Source: Axinella damicornis (Eukaryota; Porifera; Demospongiae; Axinellida; Axinellidae). Taken from it: a stretch of DNA of 64,000 nt. Below are positions 24,614 through 35,600 of the stretch, in pieces (position 1 is the first letter of the stretch; each line of letters begins with the position of its first letter). A program made the translations under genes and the position numbers. Location: NCBI GenBank assembly GCA_963931865.1, contig OZ007514.1, positions 11,953,478-12,017,477 of the forward strand. The letters run 5' to 3'. Below the pieces are notes generated by a model. That model saw only the letters and a program-made list of their open reading frames with translations. It searched no databases and was not told where the DNA came from.

Positions 24614-25137
24614 ACGTGTATAGTAAATATTGAGATGGCACAGTAGACAATTGCAAACGAACTCAATGCATTAATGTAGCTATACTCAAAGAGTACGTAC
24701 GAGTACATTGCATTTCTGGAGGTTCACCAACATCTCTGAAGTATCCCTCAAAGCAGGGGCACTCGGATAGCCCTCGTTGTGTGCTGTTGCTGTTAGCAGG
24801 ACAGGGGAGACAGGTGACATTGACAGACAGGTACATCCCAGCATCACAACCTTTGAAGGAGGGAGGAAGGAAAGGATGATCAGTGCAGCGAAAATCATAA
24901 CCGCAACCAAGATGGCCAGTTGCAGTGAGTAGGTCTACTCTTCAGTTTTAAGAATTATGTAAATGCAACATCACTTCTAATACCTTGGGCTCAGCACCCT
25001 TGAATTGGGCTCAGTTTTCCATATAGTTACAATGTACATTTGGACTTAAAAACGAAATACAGTACTATTATGTTTTTTATGAGTGTGTGTGTGCGAGTGC
25101 GTGTGTGTGTGTGTGTGCTGTGCGTGTGTGCGTGTGT

Positions 25138-25183
<46 letters not shown>

Positions 25184-27688
25184 GTTATAAAAGTCTGTAC
25201 GATCAGTCTTTACTTCTATTGCCCTTAAAGCTTAGCTCAGTACACATGTAGTCAGCTAGCCCTCTCAACTCATGGAATTGACTCACCTCCCTCCTCGGTG
25301 GTGATGTTCATACTGACAGTCTTCCCACTGGCGTCAGTTGCCTGGGCTGACACTCCATTCTCACCACTGACCATCACCACATACCGTGTGAATGGCCTGA
25401 GGCCTGTGATCTGACCCATAGTGACATTGACTCGACCGTACACTGTCCCATTGTCTGGGACACCTGCCCTCTGATAGGAGAGTTGGTACTCCAGGTCATC
25501 TCTCCCTCCATTGCTCACTGGAGGGTCCCAACTGAGCTGGACTGTGGTGTCGGTCACTTGGAGCACTCGCAAGTTGAGAGGGGCAGAGGGGGGCTCTGTA
25601 TATGTGTGTGCGTGCATACAACAGACACAAATTCAAGGCAACAAAATTTCCACATTTGTACATGGGTTTTGATAGCACAGTAGAGGGTTCTACACAGCAC
25701 ACATGTCTAAATGTACACTCAGAAGGAATGCATACGAGTACACTCTCTTTCTGGAGGTTCTCCAACAGCTCTGAAGTATCCCTCAGAGCAGGGGCACTCA
25801 GACAGCCCTTGTTGTGTGCTGTTGCTGTTAGCAGGACAGGGGAGACAGGTAGTGTTTGTGGACAGGTACAGCCCAGCATCACAACCTTTGTAGTGCAAGT
25901 ATACAACAGAACAAGGGGTAAATCAATGAACAGATAGATGGACAAACAATCAGACAAGAACGTACCCACGCATGAGCGACCATCCAAGGATCGCTGAAAT
26001 CCTGTATCACATACACACCCAGCACCACCAAGCCCTCCCCAAACACCGTTCTGTGAGCAAGTAAGTCTTGGTCCAATTCCATTTTCTGAACTTGAATTCT
26101 CAACACACTGTCCATTAACTACAATTGGTGCACTGTTGCCAATGAAAGGAGCTATCACCTCAGGGCGAGTAATCAGATCTGATGTCTCTGCAGGACAAAC
26201 ATAGTAAAGTACTAGCACACGATGAACAAGTATGCATGAAGTCTCGTCTCGGATCCCCAGGTAGCATCCAGTTGCTGCTGTAGCAAAATTTATTTGTACT
26301 GAGGAGTTCTCTCTTACATCACCACTGCCATCGGTGGGGGTTATCCGAGGAGGGACAAACTCGTAGTTGCTGAGGTTTCTTGCTGCTGTTGCATTGACGT
26401 TTGATGTCTCATACTTGTGGATGGAGAAAGACCGACCACAGTTGTTCATTTGAGTGCAAGAGTTCAGTTGAAAGTCTACCTGCACAGTAACTTGTGGCAG
26501 TGCAGTACCACCTACCATCCTGCTGATGTGCTGAGTGATCATCCAGTTGTCTTGGTTGCCAGCCGTGAATCCACATACAAAAGCAGTCTGTCTGCAAGCG
26601 AGATTAGTATTCTGAGTCCACTGGAAAGGGTAAAAATAAACATTACAAGTAGCTGAGCTCGCTTCGCTCGCTCAGCTACTTCCCCCTTGTTCGCCTACCG
26701 TGCGTAATCCGGCGCCGGACAGCTCTCTGAAGAGCTGCTTCTCCCCGATTGCGTCCGCTTCAGCTGCTGCTCGCCGCTTGCGTTTGCTTCAGCTGCTGCT
26801 CGCGGGCACGATTGCAGCATCCGCTTCCACTGCTGCTCCCCGTTTGCCTCCGCCTCCAGCTGCTGCTCCCCGATTGCGCCCGCTTCAGCTGCTGCTCGCT
26901 GCTTTCACGATCAGCTGCTGCTCCCGATCTCGTCCGCTTCGACTGCTGCTCCCCGATTGCGTCCGCTTCAACTACTGCTCGCCCGATTGCGTCCGCTTCG
27001 ACTGCTGCTCCCCGACTGCATACTGGATTCCAGCCCATGCCCCGGGCCCAATGGCAATGTTCTCGAACATTCTTCACGGAGTTCGAGGTTCAGTAAATAA
27101 ATTAAAGTACGAAGGTCGCGCGTCACTATATATATATAGGAATATATAGGAAATAGTGGTCGCAAGTGTATAGAGTACTTCTAAGACCACGTCTCAAATT
27201 TTCATCTGTTTCACTGAGTTCCTCTAGCTCTTGGCTCTGTAGTTGAATCTTTTACTATAGTCTAGTCCCGCCCCACGAACATCCCACTTCCGTCACTCAC
27301 AGACACACAGACACACAGACACACAGACACACAGACACGTAAAATCTTAATGTATTGATTGCTTGCTACAATGTAAAACTCAAGGTACGTCCGCAGAGGT
27401 CCTCATCATCATGACCTCTACCCAACTTACATCAGTTGTGGTACCAGAAGGATTATTGTTATCGTTGTCCACTTCTTGCCAGACTGGATTTGCAAGTGGA
27501 GGTAGCAAGTTCTGGTAGTGGCGTGAGTCCATCAGAGGCTTGACCTCGGGAGCGTAGCCTAGGATGTTAAACCCGATACCAGGCAGGGTTACTGTGCAGA
27601 AAGGATCAGCATCGTCGGGTGCTTGGGCAAAACTCTCCCTCAGCAAAGTCAATTGCAACAAGACCACTAGAGCAACCAACAGCCACAT
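22418..27688 (-). CDS. E3: kinase-less Eph-like receptor with three FN3 domains
   Basis: Nine exons: 27431-27688, 25966-26620, 25736-25885, 25287-25595, 24701-24850, 24132-24440, 23705-23931, 23491-23557 and 22418-22737, all with GT-AG borders. The joined frame is 2445 nt (814 aa). Order: signal peptide (MWLLVALVVLLQ), Eph ligand-binding domain (about residues 35-235, with EVKPLMDSR, NQDNWMITQHISR, LGIRDETSCILVHRVLVLYY), sushi/EGF-like Cys-rich part, FN3, a second Cys-rich exon, a second FN3, a third FN3 split over two exons, TM helix (AVIPSIVAVVAIALFGAVLC) and tail with DYPEYAVVE and two NVAY sites. No kinase or SAM domain. The Cys-rich + FN3 pair is an in-frame duplication shared with E8. 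The start is the MWLL Met; upstream frame is closed. Confidence 0.8.
24475..24612. repeat. (TG)n tract beside an FN3 splice acceptor of E3
   Basis: Interrupted TG repeat with TTATG breaks, on the upstream side of exon 6 of E3. Read in the gene's direction it is (CA)n leading to the ACAG acceptor. The equivalent tract in E8 is 61268-61403. Confidence 0.9.
25085..25182. repeat. Compound (TG)n(G)n tract in E3 intron 4
   Basis: TG repeat followed by about 30 G residues, directly after FN3 exon 4 in the gene's direction. Matched by 61848-61891 in E8, where it ends only about 12 bp from the exon donor. Confidence 0.9.
26650..27340. repeat. GC-rich insertion with 30-bp repeats in E3 intron 1
   Basis: Intron 1 of the siblings is about 85-220 bp; here it is 810 bp. 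The extra block starts with a short palindrome (GTAGCTGAGC...GCTCAGCTAC), then carries several loose repeats of GATTGCGTCCGCTTC plus GCTGCTCC (26740-27020), far richer in G+C than the surroundings. It ends in ACAGACAC repeats (27297-27337). The sequence after it (AAAATCTTAATGTATTGAT) also occurs 3' of E4 and E7. The long frames here are repeat artefacts. Confidence 0.65.
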
Positions 27689-27753
27689 TCTTGAATGTTA
27701 GTGAGTACTCTGGAATCACGCGTAGTTGCAAAACCGAGCGGTAAACGCGTCTC

Positions 27754-27892
27754 TTACGTGTGGGCGGGGCGGGCCATCAGGTAGCTAGGGTAGGCTAGTC
27801 TCGGTCCCAGGTTGGTTTGGATCGGGGCCGAGTCAGAGCTCAAGTATACGGTCACGAAAGCGGAGCGGGAGACGGCCTGGGGACGACGCAGC
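27754..27892 (-). promoter_or_regulatory. Family promoter block upstream of E3
   Basis: GC box plus the GTATACTTGA segment, about 65 bp upstream of the ATG, expanded by roughly 45 bp between the two conserved parts compared with E5 and E8. Confidence 0.45.
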
Positions 27893-28206
27893 TAAATTAT
27901 AGCTAATACGTATAATTATCGGGGTTGGAGTTTAATTCTAGTAGCTACCGGTACTTTCTTGTGATGAACTGTAGCAAGTAATTTGTGAAGCTTGCAACTA
28001 ACCTGCTTGTTGCAGCCAGGAAACCCTGATGGGTGCATGTGAAGCACGCAGCAACATTTTTTGACCTATATTTCAGCAGTCAGGAAATGAAAGCACCCTA
28101 TTATATAATGTCACGAATTGTAAGGCATGGGACAGCAGCGGCAGTAGAGCAACTCCAAACGTACTCTCATTACTTGATATGGAGTATGTCGAGTATTGGG
28201 TGAAGT

Positions 28207-28498
28207 AAGCAACTAACCCAACAGCATTAGGAACTAACCCACCCCACCGGATGCAACTAACCCAACAACATTAGCAACTAACCCACCGGATGCAGCTAAC
28301 CCAACAGCATTAGGAACTAACCCACCGGATGCAACTAACCCAACAGCATTAGCAACTAACCCACCGGATGCAGCTAACCCAACAGCATTAGGAACTAACC
28401 CACCGGATGCAACTAACCCAACAGCATTAGGAACTAACCCACCGGATGCAACTAACCCAACAGCATTAGGAACTAACCCACTGGATGCAGCTAACTAA
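28207..28498. repeat. 39-bp minisatellite
   Basis: About seven copies of a 39-bp unit made of AACTAACCCAACAGCATTAG and GAACTAACCCACCGGATGC, with AGGAA/AGCAA variants. The related spacer at 50815 has barely one unit and then a T-rich interruption. Confidence 0.95.
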
Positions 28499-28707
28499 AT
28501 TTAGGCCCTTAAGTTGTGCCAGTTACTATGTCAATTGCGATGCATGTGCTACGTAAAATACCACAGTTACAATTGTATGGATGTTACATTTTCATTTTCA
28601 CTTTATCGACTAATATTATTTTAAAAAACTGGGTCCTGCATGTCCCAATTGCATGCTGTAAAGACAAAGTCAAAATGAAAAGTATGCACATATAGATAAT
28701 ATTATAG

Positions 28708-29230
28708 TCCGCCCAGTCCGCAAAGAGCGCCCACCCCCCACTTTTGGCTCAATTTACTGTATAGGGTCAAAGTTTACTCGAATGAGCGCCCACCCTCGCG
28801 CTATAGCCTCGTGCCTCGTGTAACAGGCGATAGAGCGCATCAGTGAGATGTTCCAGCGTATCTGAGGTAAGAACCTCCTTGCAGCAAGTCTATTAGTCTG
28901 TGTATCCGTATCTATGGTGTCCATGTGTGTTGCCTGGCTTGCCTGTGCTGACGACGGCCCCGCGGCCTCCACGCTGGACCTCAGCCAGCGCTTGGCGGCA
29001 GCGAAGACGACGTGGTGAGCGGTGATGTTGCTAGTGACTCCAGCGATGTAGATGTGCTGGGAGGGCTTTGACTCACGCGCGCTTGCTGCTCGATCGCTGC
29101 TATTGCTATATTGCGCTACTTGTGTACGTAAACAAAGGTGGGCGCTCTTTCGGGGCTGAATGCGGAAACACTTGAAAGAGCGCCCACCGCCCTGTTTTTT
29201 GGTGCAGCGCCCATGGGCGGACTTTCGCGA
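28708..29230. mobile_element. MITE-like insertion with AGTCCGCCCA ends
   Basis: The left end has GTCCGCCCAGTCCGC followed by AGAGCGCCCACC; the right end has GGTGCAGCGCCCATGGGCGGAC. The related spacer at 51190-51370 lacks the block. The interior (28850-29100) is unusually GC-rich and open on the minus strand. It may be a captured host fragment, but I do not recognise the protein. Confidence 0.45.
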
Positions 29231-29462
29231 GAGTACGGTATACACATTGATACTTGCCATAAACTTTCTTCTATCCACTGTCTGCAATCACAAACTCTTG
29301 CCAGTATCACTTCTACGTTCAGTATTGAAGGTCTTCCTTCCTACTTATTACTCAATCACTATAAAACACCCCAGTGCCACACTTGAGGAATCTCCTGCAT
29401 TGACCTGTATAATTATGTACTGTGTAAAAGTACAAATGTCACACATGTGACTAGTCTATTGT

Positions 29463-29480
29463 CCCCCCCCCCCCCCCCCC
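29463..29480. repeat. Poly-C run in the E3-E4 spacer
   Basis: Uninterrupted C run. The homologous position 3' of E7 (51606-51638) has a run about twice as long. The surrounding 27920-29680 and 50546-51832 are related spacers with no gene seen. Confidence 0.9.
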
Positions 29481-29679
29481 CGCCTTATGTTAGTCACACA
29501 TAGTAGACAGACACACACTTATAATCTTAATGTATTGATGCACTAGTTACAAACACAAAAGAAACTGAAGGAAATCTATAGCATGTGCCACTCACAACTA
29601 CGTATATAGCTACTATTATACTGCAGAAGAATTCCACTGGAAGTCTATACAAGGAGCGATCGTTCCTTGATGTTCAATG

Positions 29680-32600
29680 TCACAAGCTATTCTGCTGCTC
29701 TGGACTCTGACCTTGCGTACCAACCTGATATGCAACGTTTGTTTCAGTAGCTTGCATCGCAGTCTCATACGCAACATTCTGCTTGGTGTCTTTGGTTTGC
29801 CTCCCAGCAAGGTTTGGCTCCACAACAGCATTCTGTTTCTTGTGTAGTTGCACTCTTAATCGGATGTGACAGCACAGCACTGCTCCAAACAGTGCAATAG
29901 CAACGACTGCTACAATGGAAGGAATCACTGCTGCAACAATCAATGTCAGAGATTCAGAACCTGTGAATGAAAGATGCATAAAGAAAGCAAACACTCAAAA
30001 GAAAATGAAAGATGGCCAGTCATACTCCGCTTCTCGAAGAAAAGCCAAGTCCGGCCCAGTCCCATTTGGAAAATAGGGATGGGATTGGACGTAGGATGGA
30101 TAACGGCATTTCCCATTGCTATAGCCATGCATGCAAGACTTGGTTGTGACTTTAAAACAATTCTTGTTTGTATGTAGTTGTACTGGCCAACTGAGAGGTA
30201 CTACCTTGAATGGTGAGTGTGACTGGGTTGGAAAACTCGCCAACACCAACACTTGAAGCGGCCTGGATCTGGAAGATAATGGAGGAGTGTGGTGTGTGTG
30301 CATGTGTTGCATGCATGCATGCATACATGTGCATAGTTCCTATAATGTTGCCTCCTTGAGAAATTCTCATGTACACTATAAGCTAGCTTATGCTCACATG
30401 TGAAAATTCAGCACAATTCAGAAGGTGGTATGGATAGGCTTGTACCCACTACCAACAACCTTCTCACCACAGCGTTAGTATACTGCAAGCAACAAACACT
30501 GAGGTGAGATGGGTATGATGCTAGGTGGTAGAGACATTGGCTGATAGCAAACATCTCAGCACGGTACAGGGTGCAGGGTGCAGGGTGCAGGGTGCAGACT
30601 GCATCCTCTCTCAGGTCCGTCTCACAATCCCTCAGATGACTAACCTGAATGTTGTAAGTTCCACCACTTAGCCCTCGTGCTGAAAAGTCATATGTCGTTC
30701 CCTGCACCTCTCTCACCGTGTCCACCAGCTCCTCGTTACCATTCGCTTCCACATGATATATACGGATGTTGTAGTGTAAGATCCGTCCATTTGGCTCAGC
30801 TGGAGGTTGCCAGGTGATGATGTCACTAGCCTCATCGACTTGGACGGCTTCAGGAGTTATGGTAGGGGGCACTGGGAGGAGAGGAGGAGGAGGAGGAGGG
30901 GGAGGGGGAGGGGGAGGGGAGGGGAGGAGGAGGGGGAGGGGGGAGGGGGAGGAGGAGGAGGAGGAGGAGGAGGAGAAGGAGGAAGAGTTAGTAATAAAAA
31001 TCAACATTAGAATGTCTATACATCAGACCTTGCAATTCACAGAGCAGAAAAATTAATGAGAACTCACCTCCCTCCTCAGTCATGATGGTTGCACTGACAG
31101 TCCTCCCACTGGTGTCAGTGGCCTGGGCTGACACTCCATTCTCACCACTCACCATCACCACATACTGTGTGAATGGCCTGAGGCCTGGGATCTGACCCAA
31201 AGTGAAATTGACTCGACCGTACACTGTCACAATGTCTGGGATACCTGTCCTCTGATAAGAGAGTTGGTACTCCAGGTCATCTCTCCCTCCATTGCTCACT
31301 GGAGGGTCCCAACTGAGCTGGACTGTGGTGTTGGTCACTTGGAGCACTTGCAAGTTGAGAGGAGCAGAGGGGGGTTCTGTGTGTGTGTGGTGTGTGTGTG
31401 TGTGTGTGGTGTGTGTGTGTGTGTGTGGTGTGTGTGTGTGTGTGTGGTGTGTGTGTGTGTGTGTGCATGTATATGCATGAGTATATTGTGGGTGTTTAGC
31501 GTGAGTGCATAACAATTGTACGTATAATTCAGAGCAACCAAACAGGGTTTGATGGTGAGGCGAACAAGACTTCACTATACAACATGCATTTTAATGCACA
31601 CTCAGAATGCAATAATGTCATGACGTTATGGAAAGACCTATTAGTGCAGCGGCATAGCCAGACATACCAAACCAATCATTCACTTTTTGATAAAAGCACC
31701 AAAATTGGTACACATATAGAGTAATATACTGTGAACATTTTCAGATATTGAGGCATGTGAAATTGTGCCTGCATCAGCCGTGGTGGGCAGTTTCCAAAAT
31801 GGCCACCATGCAACATTACCAAATTTGGCAATGTTGTCTTAAATGACTCTTAGTGGCAATCCTTCAAGCACTTCTACACTTGAAACACAAATTTAACACC
31901 TGACTCGGTCTCACTGAGAGAGGACTCATGCAGTGGACAGTAGCGGCTATATGAAAGAAAGAGGGAACAGCTAGGTGGGCGGGTGATTGAATAACCCATA
32001 GCTACTTTACTTACTACTGCTACAGCTTGCAGCTGTCTCCACAGCTAGTGTTGCTATATAATGTTTGTGAATAATCAGCTCCACCCTGGTTCACCATTGT
32101 CTGGCGTCCCATACACTTTAAAATGAGAAGGGTTGTTTTAACCAGACTCTGGTCACCCTAGTTGCATCCCAGTGCTTCCTCCACTGTGGTGGTCGAAGAA
32201 TGTATCCACAACCACAAATGTTGTGTAGCCTCACTTCTAACGTTTCGTAATTATAGCTACGTGACTTAGCTTAATTGTTTACCCATCTGTATGTCTGTTG
32301 GAGGACCTATAGTGGTCAAGCAGTGTAAATGATCTGCTTGAATGCACATTGTTTGGAAGTGCAGCTGTTCTATTAGGTTTTCCTATTTGGATAGCTACTG
32401 ATAGGATGCACTTGACAATGTGTGTTCATTCCTTGGTCACCATGCAAGGGGGCCCTGAGATGCAACTGAGGTGACCACAGCCTGGTTAAAACAACCCTTC
32501 TCGTTTTACAGTGATAATCAGTTGCCTGCCATTCCCAATTAACTCTGTTCTTTTGGCCATTGGTACCAGCTAGCTACCACTGTTCATTGGAGGTGAGTCA

Positions 32601-35600
32601 GGTCAATGATGCAGTGCAGCAGTGGCAGTGAGAGCTTTCCGATAACTCACTTGCTGCTGATCACATGACAGCTTCACTCCCCAACTATGGATAACAGGTG
32701 CATATCTGCATATCTATACCTAGTCCTTCGGTGTTTGGGTGGAATGGTGGCCCTTCCACCATTGTCCACTGGAAGATGTACTTTCCCCAATAGGACACTC
32801 TATCCTGGGTGTGGCTCCCCTCTCCTTTCCTATGAGTACGTATGATGCACAACGTTTTGTGATACTAGTATACATATACTACAACACGTGCACGAAAGTC
32901 AGTGACGGGAAAGATAAGTCCATGCAGTGGCTAGCCAGCATGTACCTGTAGACAACGTTACGGTCATGATGTGAAACTAACCATTGACATGTCTAGGCAT
33001 TCAAGTATGGATTTTGTACGCTTCTACCCAACAAATTAATGCGGAATGTATGCATGCATGGGATGCCTTTGCCACAGTGGTTACTGCCCTGATTCTAAAA
33101 CTGCGATTTCAATAATTATAGGCTGATTCCCAGTCCCAATGGCCTGGAGGGAGGGGTTGTCAATAATGCTCTCCCTTGTCTATAATTATATCCTATGTTG
33201 GAAATACGTAATGGCCCTTGCTTTGTATATATATATCCCTTACTGCTCAGTAGGCTACCACTGCACATAACTCATTGATCCCCTATAGTTGTTCCCAATG
33301 CACTTATTGCCAGCATGAAACTGTCCTGTCGACACAAATAAACAATGCAATCATGTAGCCAAATATCATGTTGCTGACCTGTTGGCACAAATATCTCCAA
33401 GTCGGAAAAAGCCCACAGTTGCAAGCCACTGTATGTATATGAAACACCTGACTTTGGAGACCACAAACCTCAGATCTAGGGTAGTATAATATTATATAGC
33501 TGGCTTTCGGAAGAGGGGGGTCAGCATACGTAGTTTGTCCAAAGCTCATTTCCTACACACTCCATTTTCCACCACTTTGAGCTTAGGCATTCATGTGTAC
33601 TGCATCGGCTTTGGTAGGCCCTTAGCATTTTGGGCATGATGATTAGCTGCCAAGTGTGTCTTGATTATTTATCTGTAAGCTAAGCCATGGTTAGCTACAA
33701 ATCATTTTCCATATAATGAAGAAAGATATGTAGGGGGGATTGTATACTTCACTGTTTTGTGTGATCATCCCTACCTTGTTTCCTTACTTTTCGCCGTTTT
33801 GGTATCCCTACATCCTTTATGTCATTTTTTTAGCAGCAGGCGCATGTTTGAGCTGAAATTTGTCATCACAGAGGTTGTGAGAAAGCAATGGGACGTTGCA
33901 CTGCTCGGTTGAAAATGCTGCTGTTTTGTGCGAAAACCATCAGTTGAGCTAAGTTGTCTGAAGAAGAAGAAGAAAGAAAGAAGGACAATTTGCCCGTTTT
34001 GCGAGTGCCTGCTTTGGTACTTTCGCGATTATTTTTCGCGGCACTGGGAGTCTTGTTGGACATGAAAACACTCAAAGATGACTGGTATGTTGTTATAAAG
34101 GCTTATAAGTGTACCGTTTCTGAGATTTGGAGAGATTTTTTTGTATTAGCATATATTGCGTGTCTGTCGTATCCCTACATATAGAGTCTACCGACTCTAT
34201 AATAATCCCTGCATGTAATGTATTCTAACTATTTCTCCTGTTCCACCACCTTGCCTTTCCATGCTAACTGTATGGAACCACTTTGAAATTTCCCTTAGTA
34301 GGCAAAATCCCATTGTTAGGCCAAATTCCCAATGCTATGGTGTCAAAGAGAATACCCCAAAAGACCAAGCATCATGTTGATCCTTCGCATTCATCTGCAA
34401 GAGGAACTCCGCATGCCTGGCTCATCATATCATAGTCTGCTTGACATATATACAACACCAGGATTATGGTCTTATGATAATCCATTGCACAGTAATTGCA
34501 CCGGCAAGTGCCTTAATGGCATTAGCACAATCATATTTTGCCCTGCTGTTTCATGCCCAACAGAGCTATAGGTCCTCTGGGTGGACTGGTACAAATCTGT
34601 AACCACTTTTAGCAATGCAGAGAACACATCTCCTTTTGAACGCTATCACTGGCTCCTTTTGGACTTTAAAAATCCAAGATTGTCACCCAAAACATACTAA
34701 TTTGTACCCCAGATGTTTTCCCTAATATGAATCCCGGCAGTCAGCCCATTTTTCTTGCAGGAATGCAGGTAGCATAATTCTTCTTAGATGCCTATATCTT
34801 GCAGCCCCCCTCTCAAAGTCTGTATAGAATCCCTGCTACTAGACCTGCAAGATGCCGGTTTCTGTTCCCAGAAAGGTTCATTATAATTAATAACCAGACC
34901 TCTATATGCATGTCCATTTCCGGAAATCACTGCTGTATTTAACGTGGCACATAAACACAGAATAATTCTAGCAAGGATGGGGCAGTTATGCAAAAGAACC
35001 CTAAGACCCCTATTAGTACTGCATTATTCTCATCGAATAATGCCACATGGCGGCCATTTTGGAAACTGCCCACCGCAGCTGACGCAGGCACAATTTCACA
35101 TGCCTCAATATCTAAAAATGTTCACAGTATATTAAACAATATGAGTACCAATTTTGGTGCTTTTATCAAAAAGTGAACGATTGGTTTGATACGCCGCTGC
35201 ACTATATGGGGCTATAATGGCTCAACCATCACACACATGCATACCATAGTAAGAAAACATTTGAAAAATGGTCCGCATAATGTCACAATGTAATCAAACT
35301 TCACAGCATGCAGCTCAGGAATGGCCTACGAAGATTCTCACTACACTGTCAGGATTGCTGCCATATGCAGTAATACTGGTAGTGCTGAAACTCACCATGG
35401 AGGTAAGAGTTATGAGCACTTTGGTTTTTCTATTGGTCACCATTATATCCTGAAGCTGTCGCGACTCATCTTGGTAGTCAAGTTGTAAGCTCTTTTACCT
35501 TCCCTTTTCAATTTAAGGGGGTGTCACTCTTTACAGACACCGGTCACAGCTAAGACACCGGTCATGGATCACAGCTAAGACCCGGATCAAGAAATTTTGA

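Noticed and set aside
28207..28498. Telomere-like repeat because of the CTAACCC words
   Set aside because: CTAACCC occurs within a 39-bp unit rather than as a tandem hexamer; it is an ordinary minisatellite.
30807..31056. Gly/Arg/Glu-rich frames over (GGA)n tracts (also 41098-41370 and 52971-53243)
   Set aside because: Antisense of the polypyrimidine tract in front of the FN3 exon; repeat artefact.
33866..34184. Short frames inside the 3.56-kb element as possible transposase remains
   Set aside because: Under 80 codons, overlapping on both strands, low complexity (Ser or Glu/Lys runs), no catalytic motif.
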